From assembly GCF_040054535.1 (NCBI RefSeq), contig NC_090797.1:14784501-14848500 (forward strand): a stretch of 64,000 bases of DNA. The letters are read 5' to 3'. Below, in pieces: positions 36,298 through 48,464 of the stretch. Position 1 is the stretch's first letter. Every line of letters begins with the position of its first letter. A program made the position numbers and the translations under genes. Origin of the DNA: Antennarius striatus (Eukaryota > Chordata > Actinopteri > Lophiiformes > Antennariidae). A model generated the notes under the pieces. The model was not told where the DNA came from, did not search any database, and was given only the letters and a program-made list of their open reading frames with translations.

Positions 36298-39126
36298 TTG
36301 TCTTCCCATGGGCTCACCACCTGTGGGAGGGGCCATAGGGGTCGGGTGCATTGTGAGCTGGGCGGTGGCCGAAGGCAGGGACCTTGGCGATCCGATCCCC
36401 GGCTACAGAAGCTGGCTCTTGGGACGTGGAATGTCACCTCTCTGGCAGGGAAGGAGCCTGAGCTGGTGTGTGAGGTTGAGAAGTTCCAACTAGATATAGT
36501 CGGGCTCACCTCCACACACAGCTTGGGCTCTGGTACCAGTCCTCTCCAGAGGGGTTGGACTCTCTTCCACTCTGGAGTTGCCCATGGTGAGAGACGCCGA
36601 GCAGGTGTGGGTATACTTATAGCCCCCCGGCTTGGCGCCTATACATTGGGGTTCACCCCGGTGGACGAGAGGGTAGCCTCCCTCCGCCTTCGGGTGGGGG
36701 GCCGGGTCCTGACTGTTGTTTGTGCGTATGCACCAAACAGCAGTTCAGAGTATCCACCCTTTTTGGAGTCCTTGAAGGGGGTGCTGGAGAGCGCTCCCAC
36801 TGGGGACTCCATCGTTCTGCTGGGGGACTTCAATGCTCACGTGGGCAATGACAGTGAGACCTGGAAGGGTGTGATTGGGAGGAACGGCCCCCCCGATCAG
36901 AACCCGAGCGGTGTTCAGTTATTGGACTTCTGTGCTTGTCACGGACTGTCCATAACGAACACCATGTTCAGACATAAGGGTGAGGGACCTGGCAGACCCA
37001 AACGTATTGTGAGGGTCTGCTGGGAACGCCTGGCGGAATCCCCTGTCAGAAGGAGTTTCAACTCCCACCTCCGGCAGAACTTCACTCACGTTCCGGGGGA
37101 GGCGGGGGACATTGAGTCTGAGTGGACCATGTTCCGCGCCTCCATTGTCGAGGCGGCCGACAGCAGCTGCGGCCGTAAGGTGGTCGGTGCCTGTCGTGGC
37201 GGCAACCCCAGAACCCGTTGGTGGACATCAGCGGTAAGGGATGCTGTCAAGCTGAAGAAGGAGTCCTATCGGGCCTTTTTGGCCTGTGGGACTCCTGAAG
37301 CAGCTGATAGGTACCGGCAGGCCAAGCGGAATGCGGCTTTGGTGGTTGCTGAGGCAAAAACCCGGGCGTGGGAGGAGTTCGGTGAGGCCTTGGAGGACGA
37401 CTTCAAGACGGCTTCGAAGAGATTCTGGTCCACCATCAGGCGTCTCGGGAGGGGGAAGCAGTGCAGCATCCACACTGTATATAGTGGGGATGGGGAGCTG
37501 CTGACCTCAACCCGGGACGTTGTGACTCGGTGGGGAGAATACTTCGAAGACCTCCTCAATCCCGCAGACACGCCTTCCCATGAGGAAGCAGAGTCTGGGT
37601 TCTCTGAGGCGGGCTCTCCTATCTCTGGGGTTGAGGTCACCGAGGTAGTTAAAAAGCTCCTCGGCGGCAGGGCCCCGGGGGTGGATGAGATCCGCCCGGA
37701 GTTCCTAAAGGCTCTGGATGTTGTGGGGCTGTCCTGGTTGACACGCCTCTGCAACATCGCGTGGACTTCGGGGACAGTGCCTCTGGATTGTCAGACTGGG
37801 GTGGTGGTCCCCCTTTTTAAGAAGGGGGACAGGAGGGTGTGCTCCAACTACAGGGGCATCACACTCCTCAGCCTCCCTGGTAAGGTCTATTCAGGGGTTC
37901 TGGAGAGGAGGGTCCGTCGGGAAGTCAAATCTCGGATTCAGGAGGAGCAGTGTGGTTTTCGTCCTGGCCGTGGAACAGTGGACCAGCTCTACACCCTCCG
38001 CAGGGTCCTTGAGGGGGCATGGGAGTTCGCCCAACCAGTCTACATGTGTTTTGTGGAGTTGGAGAAGGCGTTCGACCGTGTTCCTCGGGGGGTTCTGTGG
38101 GGGGTGCTTCGGGAGTATGGGGTACCGGACCCCTTGATAAGGGCTGTTCGGTCCCTGTACGGCCAATGTCAGAGTTTGGTCCGTGTTGCCGGCAGTAAGT
38201 CGGATTCGTTTCCAGTGAGGGTTGGACTCCGCCAAGGCTGCCCTTTGTCACCGATTCTGTTCATAACTTTTATGGACAGAATTTCTAGGCGCAGCCAAGG
38301 CGTTGAGGGTGTCCAGTTTGGTGGCCTCAGTATTGCGTCTCTGCTTTTTGCAGACGACGTGGTGCTGTTGGCTTCATCAAGCCGTGATCTCCAACTCTCA
38401 CTGGAACGGTTCGCAGCCGAGTGTGAAGCGGTTGGGATGAGAATCAGCACCTCCAAATCTGAGACCATGGTCCTCAGTCGGAAAAGGGTGGAGTGCCCTC
38501 TCCAGGTTGGGGATGAGATCCTGCCCCAAGTGGAGGAGTTCAAGTATCTTGGGGTCTCGTTCACGAGTGAGGGTACAATGGAACGGGAGATCGACAGGCG
38601 GATCGATGCAGCGTCTGCAGTGATGCGGACTCTGTATCGGTCTGTCGTGGTGAAGAAGGAGCTGAGCCGAAAGGCAAAGCTCTCGATTTACCGGTCGATC
38701 TACGTTCCTACCCTCACCTATGGTCACGAGCTATGGGTCGTGACCGAAAGAACGAGATCCCGGATACAAGCGGCCGAAATGAGTTTCCTCCGTAGGGTCT
38801 CCCTTAGAGATAGGGTGAGGAGTTCGGCCATCCGGGAGGGACTCAGAGTCGAGCCGCTGCTCCTCCGCATCGAGAGGAGCCAGATGAGGTGGCTCGGGCA
38901 TCTGGTTAGGATGCCTCCTGGACGCCTCCCTGGTGAGGTGTTCCGGGCACGTCCTACCGGGAGGAGGCCCCGGGGACGACCCAGGACACGCTGGAGAGAC
39001 TATGTCTCCCGGCTGGCCTGGGAACGCCTTGGGATTCTCCCGGAGGAGCTGGATGAAGTGGCTAGGGAGAGGGAAGTCTGGGCTTCCCTGCTTAAGCTGC
39101 TGCCCCCGCGACCCGACCCCGGATAA
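36298..39126 (+). CDS. Endonuclease-reverse transcriptase polyprotein
   Basis: A single uninterrupted frame of 942 codons begins at the element's first bases with TTG, and the first in-frame ATG is far downstream. The APE endonuclease starts at [19 protein letters not shown] (about residues 40-60) and includes [12 protein letters not shown] and LSITNTMF. It then passes directly into FGRPKRIVR-like linker sequence ([14 protein letters not shown]) without the (S/T)DH motif that closes APE domains. RT follows: [44 protein letters not shown] and [10 protein letters not shown] with its Asp pair. The C-terminal region includes [23 protein letters not shown]-like or related clade. Endonuclease activity is doubtful because of the internal gap. 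Confidence 0.88.
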   Translation: MSSHGLTTCGRGHRGRVHCELGGGRRQGPWRSDPRLQKLALGTWNVTSLAGKEPELVCEVEKFQLDIVGLTSTHSLGSGTSPLQRGWTLFHSGVAHGERRRAGVGILIAPRLGAYTLGFTPVDERVASLRLRVGGRVLTVVCAYAPNSSSEYPPFLESLKGVLESAPTGDSIVLLGDFNAHVGNDSETWKGVIGRNGPPDQNPSGVQLLDFCACHGLSITNTMFRHKGEGPGRPKRIVRVCWERLAESPVRRSFNSHLRQNFTHVPGEAGDIESEWTMFRASIVEAADSSCGRKVVGACRGGNPRTRWWTSAVRDAVKLKKESYRAFLACGTPEAADRYRQAKRNAALVVAEAKTRAWEEFGEALEDDFKTASKRFWSTIRRLGRGKQCSIHTVYSGDGELLTSTRDVVTRWGEYFEDLLNPADTPSHEEAESGFSEAGSPISGVEVTEVVKKLLGGRAPGVDEIRPEFLKALDVVGLSWLTRLCNIAWTSGTVPLDCQTGVVVPLFKKGDRRVCSNYRGITLLSLPGKVYSGVLERRVRREVKSRIQEEQCGFRPGRGTVDQLYTLRRVLEGAWEFAQPVYMCFVELEKAFDRVPRGVLWGVLREYGVPDPLIRAVRSLYGQCQSLVRVAGSKSDSFPVRVGLRQGCPLSPILFITFMDRISRRSQGVEGVQFGGLSIASLLFADDVVLLASSSRDLQLSLERFAAECEAVGMRISTSKSETMVLSRKRVECPLQVGDEILPQVEEFKYLGVSFTSEGTMEREIDRRIDAASAVMRTLYRSVVVKKELSRKAKLSIYRSIYVPTLTYGHELWVVTERTRSRIQAAEMSFLRRVSLRDRVRSSAIREGLRVEPLLLRIERSQMRWLGHLVRMPPGRLPGEVFRARPTGRRPRGRPRTRWRDYVSRLAWERLGILPEELDEVAREREVWASLLKLLPPRPDPG

Positions 39127-39160
39127 GCGGAAGAGAATGGATGGATGGATGGATGGATGG
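36301..39160 (+). mobile_element. Recent non-LTR retrotransposon insertion with target-site duplication
   Basis: 2860 bp flanked by the 11-bp duplication aaaacctgttg (36,290-36,300 and 39,161-39,171). The empty site is preserved once in segment A near 4250-4260. The 3' end is the tail gcggaagagaatgg followed by (ATGG)n, a frequent end of teleost elements of this type. It inserted into segment B after A and B separated, or was lost cleanly from A. Confidence 0.92.
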
Positions 39161-39171
39161 AAAACCTGTTG

Positions 39172-40830
39172 TAATAATCAAATTTCTGCAATTGGACTGA
39201 CTAAGTTAAAGGAGACGAGTGATAATGTTGTAAGATCAATTCACTAAGATAGAAGATAAGAGGTCAAGGTTGGAGTCCTTTCGGTAAAGTACCATTGGGG
39301 TTGGAGACCCTCCGAATGGCAATTTCAGTTAATATCCCTTGGGTTCATGTCCCTCCGACTTTGATTCAGTAATTAAATGTAAATTGGTAAAATCAGTTTA
39401 GATAGGGTTAAACCGGGAGAACCACTGACTGCGCAAAGCATCGACATCTGGGGAGACAGTGGTTCACAAAATGGCGGTCACCGAGTGAAAATCAGATACA
39501 TGGGGTAAAATGTTATGCAAGCTTGCCAAAATAACAAAATAGAGACAAATAAGGCAATTAAACAATTGATAGATTGAAGGAATGGTCTGTAAATCTGCTT
39601 GAAGGTCTGACGAGACCGTTTCTGATCCCAGAACAACGAGCTCAAAAAAAATAATTTAATAAAAATAAAGATGAGGCTTTTAAAAACAAGTCAAGGAGAG
39701 GAATGTCATCAAACTGCGCCTGAGTGAGGGGGAGGTGACCCCTTCTCGCAGCGATGCCCAGTGTCTTTGGTTTCTTACCTGAATTTCCCTTGGGATCATT
39801 AAAGTATATATCTATCTATCTAAACGGAAGATCTGCTGGGTGGTACTTTGGTGTCCTGTCACTGACGATGACGTGTTTTGTACCATGTGGCGTCTAGCTT
39901 GAGATCTAATGGGATCTTTGAGCTATTGTGTGATCTCTGCACTCAATTTATGCTATTAGGTTTTGTTGTGTTTGTCTATACAGTCATATTTATATGTCTC
40001 TTGTGTTTATTTAGTGGGAATGCTGTGTTGTCGAACTGTGATAGCTGTATTCTCTTGCACTCTTGTATAATGTATGCCGTATGACTGTATACTTAACATA
40101 GGTAAATAATTTCCCTGTAGGATTAATAGAGTATTCTTTATTCATTCAAGTCTTAAAACAGCTTTTGAGAAAAGAGGGAAATTGCAAAAACTAGAAGATG
40201 ATTTGAAATTCACTCGGGGTGTGATCCAAACGTGTGTTTCCTTCAAATTGTGAAACTTCAAATTTGTCAAAGGACAAATTAACAGGTGATCCAGATTTCT
40301 TGATTATGACAGAAAGCCGGTTCTGCAATCACCTTGTGAATCATCTGACACATTACCAAAAAACAGAAGCCAGCCACAACACCGACATCCAACACATGCA
40401 GACACAATTACTTAAAATACAATTAGCTGAGGCTAGGGCCAAGGTAAATGACAAGAAGGACGAGAAGAACTCTAACCCCGCTGGCAGTGTTATGTGGCAG
40501 GGTCGTGGTGGCTGGTGTGGGGCCCAAGGAGGACGAGGAAGAGGTGAAAGCAGATTATATGAGCCTAATAGGCAGAGACTTGCTAATTGTCACAAACGCT
40601 TACATTTTGTGTGGACCACAAGGTTTGACTGTCCGGTTCCCAGACGGTACTCAAGTTTTTTGCAGTGAAGCTGGGCACAATGGACAATGGCTGACACAAC
40701 CAGTTCCAACCTCACCCACTGCTGACATCTACTGGGCAGAGGTTCAACCAGAGACACCCTCCGCTGACCCTGGTGTGTGTTCCGTGTATGCCATGTGGAA
40801 GCCTCGGATTCAGTACATTGGATTCAGTCC
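39172..40830 (+). mobile_element. Endogenous-retrovirus-like remnant, segment B copy
   Basis: LTR-like sequence (to about 40,150) and a decayed gag/protease region, fuller than in segment A. The frame at 40,234-40,600 has the Gly/Arg-rich tract; the overlapping frame at 40,448-40,800 continues through IGRDLL, CGPQGLTV and FPDGTQVF, which fits the end of a retroviral-type protease. Frames are discontinuous and no envelope is seen. The class is not established. Confidence 0.5.
39738..39822 (+). mobile_element. Short L2-like 3' tail insertion
   Basis: About 85 bp are absent from segment A, ending cccttgggatcattaaagta with (TCTA)n, the same type of tail as at 860-1156. It is extreme 5' truncation or a SINE tail. 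Confidence 0.7.
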
Positions 40831-40859
40831 ATTCAGGCATTTGATCGTGTCCCTCATGG

Positions 40860-41480
40860 TATGTTGTGGGGAGTGCTTTGAGAGAATGGGGCCCTTTGCA
40901 GAGGGCTCTACGGTCCCTGTATGACCGAAGACAGAGCAGGATTTACATTGCCGGCAGTAAGTTAGACCGGTTCCAGTTGCACTTTGGACTCCAGCAGAGC
41001 TGCTCTCTATCACCGGTTCTGTTCATGATCTTTGTTGACAGAATTTCTAGGCACAGCCAGGATTCGGAGGGAGTCCGGTTTGGGGACCAAAGGATTTCAT
41101 CCCTGTTTTTTGCAGACCTCATCAAACCTGGACCTTCAGCGTGCACTGGGACGGTTTGCAGCTGAGTGTGACGCGAGTGGGAGAGTCTTTGCCCCAAGTG
41201 GAGGAGTTTAAGTATCTTGGGGTCTTGTTCACAAGTGAGGGAAGGATGGAACGTGAGATTGACAGACAGATCGGTGCAGCTTCTGCAGTGATGCGGTCGC
41301 TGTATAGGTCTCTCGTGGGGAAGAAGGATCTGAGTCGCAAGACGAAGCTCTCGTTTTACCGGTCAATTGACGTTCCTACTGCGTTCGCGGATACAAGCGG
41401 CTGAAATGATTTTCCACCGTAAAGTGGCTGGGTGCACCCTTAGAGATGGGGTGAGGAGCTCATTCACCAGGGAGGAGCTC
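40860..41480 (+). pseudogene. Reverse-transcriptase fragment (segment B copy)
   Basis: Homologue of 5,750-6,370. Encodes GLQQSCSLSPVLFMIFVDRI and [15 protein letters not shown] with the RT core deleted after the first part of FAD. Confidence 0.75.
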
Positions 41481-41534
41481 GGAGTAGAGCCGCTTGTCCT
41501 CCACCTCAAACGAACCAGAATATTTGTAGGGTGA

Positions 41535-41745
41535 CAAAAGTTAAAACAACGCGATCAGTTCATAAGCCTCCGGGGCCCTACGTAAAGTCTTCTCCAGCGC
41601 ATCCTAAAGATTCTCACCAGGGTTAAGGTCTGGGCTCCTCGGGGGCCGATCTGGGATCAAAAACGATGTCCCATGGTCCCTGCAGCCCTCTGTAAAGATA
41701 TGAGCCGAATAAATCCTGACATAGTCGCCTTGGAATATGAGCGAG
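41535..41745 (-). pseudogene. Tc1/mariner-type transposase remnant
   Basis: Minus-strand sequence equivalent to 8695-8905, with the PDLNP-E-NLWD region partly decayed (cagcgcatcctaaag). Confidence 0.65.
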
Positions 41746-41907
41746 TCTTCAGGGAAGAAAAATCCATAGATGGACAGATGTGGTCATTCAGTGGGTCTGC
41801 AGATGACGTCATTTGATGGGTACATGACGTCGCTGCACCTCGAGTTGAACCTATCATAACACCGTCCCTCAGTGCGGGGACTTTTTTAGTCAATTTACAT
41901 TAAAAGC

Positions 41908-41979
41908 TGCCGTGAACCGGATTCGAACCGGGGTTGCTGCGGCCACAACGCAGAGTACTAACCTCTATACGATCACGGC
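41908..41979 (-). tRNA. tRNA-His-like sequence with a T-stem change
   Basis: Differs from the copy at 9065-9136 at one T-arm/acceptor junction base (cgtgaaccgg rather than cgtgacccgg), which weakens the T-stem. Anticodon GTG and B-box are intact. Likely a pseudogene or poor gene. Confidence 0.65.
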
Positions 41980-42472
41980 CAATGAAAAAACAAAAACTGG
42001 AAAACAGTTAAAAAATCAAGGAGTGAGAAAAATACACACCACCAAGTAACACCGCAGCAACCACCTTGTTGTGGTTTCTGCAGCCACAACACAGAGTACT
42101 AACCACTATACAACCACGGCTGACGAATAAAAGAAGACAGAAACCCACGTGGATCTGGACCCATCAGACCACGTGACCATTGCTCCAGAGTCCAGTCTAC
42201 ACGTTCCAGACAAACTGAAGCCCCCCTTTTTAGTTCAGCCTCCTTCATGAGTGTTTTTCTTCAGAATAATCAGCTGTAAATTCACTTTGTTATCCTTGTT
42301 CTGTAACCTCTTGTTCTGCTGTGTCTCAATGCAGGTGTAGAGCTACCCCTACTGGTCAAATTATGTTACAGCACGTGACCTGAGCAGAGACACGATGGGG
42401 TCAGGTCAGCACCAGTGACGTCAGCAGTAGTAAATATGGGTCTTTAAACAAACATCAAATAAACACAGGGGT

Positions 42473-42888
42473 GTGTATGTTCACGTGATCTCTCCAGCTA
42501 CCGGTTCAGACTCCACACACGCTGGTCCTGAACCGATCCTCCTCCGGTTCCTAAACCAATGTGGACCGATGTCCTGCCGCCCCCATTTCATTCCAGTTAT
42601 AGTCCCCTACTTTTTTTCAGTCCCTGGTGAAATCAATCAATCAATCAATCAACTTTTATTTATATAGCGCTTAATCACATCTGAAGACATTTCAAAACGC
42701 TTAACAGATAGAAAGTCAACAATGTCCTCCAGAGCAGCATAAACGACGGTGGCAGGGAAAAACTCCCTCATGGAGGAAGAAACTCCGGGCAGGACCCAGA
42801 CTCTGGAGGGGGGTCATCTGCCTTGACCTGTTGGTTGGGAAAGAGAAATACACTGAGGATAGAGATAGGTCAAGGAAATGAGAGAGAC

Positions 42889-42942
<54 letters not shown>

Positions 42943-43000
42943 TGTCCATAGTGCGCTATCGCTGAAATGTGGGTGGGATTTCCAGGCGTTTTGATATCCT
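42473..43000. repeat. Dispersed repeat, (AATC)n, small interspersed repeat and (GA)n
   Basis: Homologous to 7120-7700. The (GA)n part lies at about 42,880-42,942. Confidence 0.75.
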
Positions 43001-43324
43001 GTCTTCCATCCGCGTTCCCTCGCGTTCTATCCGTGCCCTAGAAACAGCTTGTGGGGTTTAGTGCCTTGCTCAAGATCACTCCCGCACCTCTCAGGAGACG
43101 ATACTTCTCCAGCTACCAGTTCATCTTGCTTTAGTGATTGGACCACGCTGGACTTGAACTGGTCACTTTTCGGTTACCAAGTCGAGTGTGGACTAAGCGA
43201 CTGCCACCTCAGAATGAAAAGAACTTGAGGTCCAACGCGTCTCGACTTGAGTTTCGCACACTTTTGAGTTGCATCACAAACCAGAGAACCCAACTGCGGT
43301 TGAAGAAACAAGTAAACCTATTTA

Positions 43325-44430
43325 CTCCACACACGCTGGTCCTAAACCGATCCTCCTCCGGTTCCTAAACCAATGTGGACCGATGTCCTGCCGCCCTGAT
43401 TTCATTCCAGTTATAGTCCCCTACTTTTTTTCAGTTCCTGGTGAAATGTAAAAAAATGGAAGTACATTTCTCAATTTCTATTAATATTAAAAAGTAGAAT
43501 TTGAATCCATACATACAGCTAGAGTGGAAATAAAAGCTTAGATGTGTTCCTAGTTGGACGTTTTTCTGGGGGGGACAACAAGCGGGAGTCAACAAATACT
43601 CGTTATTAGCCTTAGCTTTTTACGTTCCTGCAATGTGTGGAAGTCGTTAGTTTATCTGTTATTTAGTTCGATGAACAAAGTTGTCATTTGACTCTTTGAA
43701 GGATTTTGTCGAAAGACGACTAAAGGATGGAGGTGAGGATATTGTCGAGTCTTTTCAGAAAGTTGTCATCAATCCTAAGAAGAGGTAAATCATGTACACG
43801 GACTGCTGGATCTCTGCCTTAGACCCGACTTGAAGCTACACATGATGGGTATACAAAACGATCTTTTATTGAATAAAACAACATTTGACAATTCATCCAT
43901 ATTGAACAAACTAACTCATTTCCTCGCATGTGTGCGTTTGTGTTGTCAGAGTAGCATCATACTCCTTTAGTTGTTCCTCCAGATCGCCCCCAGCGTCACG
44001 GCGCTGAGCTTCATGACATTCTGTAGAACTACTTTTAATGTCAACCAACTTTAACGTGATTCCTTTAAAAGGTCTCAAACCTGCAAGTAAACATAGTAAG
44101 TAGTTAGAAACATTTTCTCCAGGAGGTTTTAGGATGACAGATGAGCAATAACCAAGACTCATACACATAAAAACACAATTAAAGCAGAAATAATGGAACG
44201 TTCAAATCCTCTAGGTTGATGCGGACCCAACCAGCAGGTGGCGCCAAAACACCGGAGAAAAACAAACGTTTCAGTTCTGTGGTTCACAGAAACATTTGTA
44301 TTAGTTAGAAACATGAAATCGGGGGAAAAAAAATTAAGAACTCAACATTGACTTTCATGTTTTACTTTTATTTATCATGTCAATAATAATGGGATCAACC
44401 TCTGAGCTGTCAATACACTTTGTTGCCTTT
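43325..44430. repeat. Unclassified duplicated sequence
   Basis: Homologous to 8020-8110 plus 9300-10,260 of segment A; no gene is seen. Confidence 0.6.
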
Positions 44431-44449
44431 GGGATGGAATGTTGCCAAC

Positions 44450-45495
44450 CCTCTGCAGTTCGCTACAGAGCCAACAGATCTGTAGATGATGCTGTAAACA
44501 TGGCGCTACAGTTTGTCCTCCAGCACCCGGACTCCCCAGCATCCTACGCCAGGATTCTGTTTGTGGACTTCAGCTCTGCTTTCAATACAATCGTCCCAGC
44601 TCTGCTCCATGACAAGCTCTTCCAGCTGAATGTGCCTGACTCAATGTGCAGGTGGATTACAGACTTCCTGACAGACAGACGGCAGTTTGTGAGGCTGGGG
44701 AAGCATGTCTCCGACACCCGGACCATCAGCACTGGATCCCCTCAAGGCTGCGTTCTTTCCCCTCTGCTCTTCTCCCTGTACACCAACTGCTGCACATCTG
44801 GTCACCAGTCTGTCAAACTCCTGAAGTTTGCCGACGACACCACCCTCATCGGCCTCATGTCTGATGGGGATGTGTCGGCCTACAGAATTGAGCTGGACCG
44901 CCTGGTATCATGGTGCAGCAGGAACAACCTGGAGCTCAACACTCTCAAAACAGTGAAGATGATAGTAGACTTCAGGAAAGACCCTCCTGCCCTCCCCCCG
45001 TCATCATCTGTGACACTCCAGTGACCCCTGTGGAGTCCTTTTGCTTCCTGGGCACCACCATCACCCGGGAGCTCAAACGGGAGCAGAACATCAGCCCCCT
45101 CACCAAGAAGGCTCAGCAGAGGATGTATTTCTTGCGGCAGCTGAAGAAGTTTCACCTCCCTGCGAAGATGCTGGTGAACTTCTACACGGCCACCATTCAG
45201 TCAATTCTCACATCCTCCATTTCAGTGTGGTTTGCTGCAGCCACGGCCAGGGACAAGGCCAAGCTGCAGCGTGTCATCCGTTCTGCAGAGAAGGTGATCG
45301 GCTGCAGCCTGTCAAACCTCCAGGAACTGTTCCACACAAGGACCCGCAGACGTGCAGCCAGGATTGCTGCTGACCCCTCTCATCCTGGCCACAACCTGTT
45401 CCAGACCCTCCCCTCCTGCAAGAGGGGAGGGTCTTTCAAAAGATAAACTTTACTGTACTTGGCAATAAAACTTTTTCTGATTCTGATTCTGATTC
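44450..45495 (+). pseudogene. L2-like non-LTR retrotransposon, RT to 3' end (segment B copy)
   Basis: Frame 44,377-45,024 carries FVDFSSAFNTI, SPQGCVLSPLLFSLYTN and FADDTTLIG. The thumb is in a second frame (44,910-45,446, FLGTTITRELKREQNI). The same frameshift as in segment A places the mutation before the duplication. Compared with A, the last part is truncated at 45,446 and the 3' tail starts sooner. Confidence 0.85.
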
Positions 45496-45499
45496 TTAA

Positions 45500-46085
45500 T
45501 CACCCTAAGCTGCTGCACGTCCTTCCCATCTCTGTATCTCTGTCTTGCCAACCGGTATAGATCAGTCTCTCCCTCCTTACTGTCCAACCTAGCATACAAG
45601 TCATCATAAGCCCCCTTGTTTGGCCTTTGCTACCTCTACCTTCACCATATGTTGCATCTCCCTGTACTCCTGTCTACTCTCCTCAGTCCTCTCAGTGTCC
45701 CACTTCTTCTTAGCTAACCTCTTTCTCTGTATACCCTCCTGTACCTCCTCATTCCACCACCAACTCTCTTTATCTACCTTCCTTCTAGATGACACACCTA
45801 GTACTCTCCTACCTGTCTCCCTGATCACATTAGCTGTAGTTGTCCAGTCATCTGGAAGCACCTCCTGACCACTCGGGGCCTGTCTTAACTCCTTCCTTTT
45901 CAGCTTCCACCATTTCGTCTTCTGCTCTGTCTTTGCTCTCTTAATCTTCCTCACCACCAGAGTCATCCTACACACCACCATCCTATGCGGTTTGGCTACA
46001 CTCTCACCTACCACTACTTTGCAGTCACTGATCTCCTTCAGGTTACATCGTCTACACAAGATGTAGTCTACCTGTGTGCTCCCAC
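45500..46085 (-). pseudogene. RTE-type fragment, endonuclease-RT linker (segment B copy)
   Basis: A minus-strand frame (46,059-45,604) of 151 codons contains CRRCNLKEISDCKVVVGESV, RMVVCRMTLVVRK and DKESWWWNEEVQ. It continues in another frame with the VAKAKQ region shared with 11,660-11,890. No catalytic domain is complete. Confidence 0.8.
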
Positions 46086-46096
46086 CTCCACTCTTA

Positions 46097-46250
46097 TAGG
46101 GGCGGCAGTGGCTCAGCCGTAGAGCAGATGCCTTGAAGACGGATCACCCAGCCATCGGTGGATCAATTCCCGCTCATGCCAAGACATCCCTTGGAGTGTC
46201 CATCATCCATCATCTCCCTTGGAGATGATGGATGGATGGATGGATGAAAT
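46097..46250 (+). mobile_element. tRNA-derived SINE, decayed
   Basis: It starts ggggcggcagtggctcagcc (A-box-like tggctcagccgtagagcag). The B-box region (ggatcaattcccgc) is mutated, and the end is (atgg)n. It abuts the RTE fragment. Confidence 0.6.
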
Positions 46251-46259
46251 CCATGCGCC

Positions 46260-47140
46260 GCTCCTTCAGAACAAAAACATTTTGAGTTTAGTCACCCGGC
46301 TGAAATAAGGTCACCCAGAGTTAGTGTGTGTTTGATAAGATCCGACCATACGTGTATGGGAAGATCAGAGCCAATGAGAATTTGTGTGACTAGTAAGCCC
46401 ACCGAAAGTACAAGCATACCAATCAAACAATCTGAACATACAAGCTTGGGATAAAATAAAGTTTTTGTTTTTTATGAGTGTGGAAAACTGTTTGCTTGGA
46501 CGTCATAAGTGATTCTGTGTAACTGAGTGTATGATTGCTGAGCTCAGGTGTGAATGTGTGAGCTGGAAAAACAAAAAGTCTGATTGATTGTGTTTGACTG
46601 GGATTAAAACATATGTGCTGTAGATGGAATAGTAGAAAGTGTGTTGAAAGTGCATTAAAGGTAATAACAAAGTGTAGATTGACGTTGTGTTGAGCCGTTA
46701 AGGCTGTTGTGAGTTGTCAGAGCAGAGGTTTGGAGGTTGGTGCGCGTAGTGAAGGAAAATATATGAAGGTGCAGAAGCTGCAAAAGAAATCCCCCGTTCA
46801 ACCAAACCCCCCCTTCACAACCCCTCCTTTCGAGCGCGTAGGCAGAAGAGAAAGATTTTCTGTTTTCTTAAGGAGCCAGACATAAGAACACAAGTTATTT
46901 TAAATAAATCTCACACCAGTAGCTTTGCTGGGAACCAAAAACTCTGACATTTCAAAAGATATTGACAAAATTTCAGAGCGATGAGAGACAAGAACCAAGG
47001 GTTTAGAATACCCGTGGCCAAACGATAAAAAGGTGGTTATAAATGTTTCACTTCGGCACCATATCACAAAGCGATAGGATGTGACTCTACATCTGTTTTC
47101 AATGTCTTCTTTCTTGCCGCTTTTTTTATTTTTCATCTTC
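46260..47140. other. No gene recognised
   Basis: About 900 bp of AT-rich sequence without supported frames, RNA genes or clear repeats. It is not obviously shared with segment A. Confidence 0.4.
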
Positions 47141-47146
47141 GTGACA

Positions 47147-47259
47147 GGGGTTCGTTTTAGACTGGGAAGATAAGTTCAGCCTTCGCTTTAAAGATATCTG
47201 GCGCCATCTAGCGTTGTGAATGGGTATAATTTCTAGAACCTGAATGTAAGACGAACCCC
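47147..47259. mobile_element. Candidate MITE with 13-bp terminal inverted repeats
   Basis: GGGGTTCGTTTTA at the left end is complementary to TAAGACGAACCCC at the right with one mismatch; 113 bp in total, no coding. No clear target-site duplication is visible, so it may be chance. Confidence 0.4.
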
Positions 47260-47920
47260 ACTTTTTCACTTTTTTGCGTCTAATTCACTGTGATACTCTG
47301 TGTATTTGGGTCCCTTCTGCTAATGTCTGTTAAAAAAGGATGAGAATGTGTTAATACTTCAGTAGAGGATAAATTTCACTCTGTATTCCACCAGAATGTG
47401 AAGCAATGGGAAGAGGACAATCAGTAACATAAAATATTAGACCACCTTTGTTTTCTTCAATTTCGTGCTGATTTCTTCTTCTTTTTATCAATTATGAACT
47501 CCTGTGTGTATTGTGACTAAAACAGACAGAAAATAAAACTTGGAGGACCTTTATAGCAGTTATAGGCAGTACAATCTCACATCCACTGATGTTAGAACTA
47601 GAACAGTTTTGTCTGTTACTGTATCAAGGAAACCATGCAAACAAGCTACATGTCATCTTTTGATTTCAGTTCTTATATAATATTGGTATACGCAACGGTA
47701 TGAATATTTTTCTCAACTGTTTTTGTAACGTTCGTGTGCAGATTTACTGTTTTATTTACACAACAATAAAACATTTAAATATATTTCCCTATTCAACAGA
47801 ACCTGATATAGATGAGAGCAGAAAAGACCGTTATGTTGGTGATCAAACAACTGAACAGTCAAACTCAGTCCTATACTCTTCCCGGTCTGCATTGAATATC
47901 TCAGCAATTTCACTATCGCT
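47260..47920. other. No gene recognised
   Basis: AT-rich sequence with one 87-codon frame (47,700-47,963) that shows no recognisable motif and is probably noise. Confidence 0.4.
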
Positions 47921-47924
47921 GACC

Positions 47925-48320
47925 GTCTGGTTTCCGGGTGTCTGTCCGGTAATGATGCTTTAGCGAAACATCAGACAAAAGTCGAAGCAGCCACATTAGT
48001 TCAGCCATCCGCACTCCACTCACATATTGTGGGCGTGTAACTCTTGGTGTAACTCGCTCGGCACTGCCTCCAGTCCTGGTAAAGGTGTGTTTACCATCAC
48101 TCCCACGACGCACGCAGCTTAACTTTAAAGGCTTTGCTCACACCGATGCCCAACGGTTGGAGTTCTTTCGTTAATCCTCCAGGATGATGGCAAACTCCGA
48201 ATTCAGCCGCTTGACGTGTTTCTGACAGAAGCGGTGGTGTGTGTGGGGGGGGGGGGGGCATGGAGTCACAGATCAAGAGAGATGGCGAAGCGTGAAAAAA
48301 GCCCCCCGGTCTCTTTATGT
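47925..48320 (-). pseudogene. Pogo/Tigger-like transposase remnant
   Basis: Minus-strand translation gives HHPGGLTKELQPLGIGVSKAF, resembling the conserved PGG-LT-QLQPLD block near the end of pogo-type DDE transposases, and KHTFTRTG further on. Frames are shifted between these parts. The DNA-binding and first catalytic parts are not present. Confidence 0.6.
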
Positions 48321-48437
48321 GAATCGGAACAACCGGAACTGATAGCCTGGAGTTTACATGTTGCGTCGTAAGCATGTCTCTTCACTGTCGGGGGTCTTTA
48401 GCCAAATAAATGTGGTTACCAGCATACCTGTGGTACA

Positions 48438-48464
48438 GTACCGGTATATACCCTATACCGGTAC
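48438..48464. repeat. Perfect 11-bp palindrome with 5-nt spacer
   Basis: GTACCGGTATA, then taccc, then its exact complement. It may be the remnant of a transposon end; nothing else supports that. Confidence 0.7.

Larger units (their letters stand above)
36014..45690. repeat. Segment B, direct duplicate of 3,975-11,870
   Basis: The same order of pieces is found in the same orientation: palindrome arm, ERV-like remnant, RT fragment, Tc1 remnant, tRNA-His-like unit, microsatellites, L2-like RT and RTE linker. B has three insertions relative to A (36,301-39,160; 39,738-39,822; about 103 bp after 40,601) and one RT/Tc1/tRNA unit fewer. Makorin copy 2 lies upstream of B as copy 1 lies upstream of A. 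Confidence 0.85.

Noticed and set aside
36298-39126. 942-codon frame as a host gene
   Set aside because: Endonuclease and RT motifs, the (ATGG)n tail and an 11-bp target-site duplication show it is a retrotransposon.
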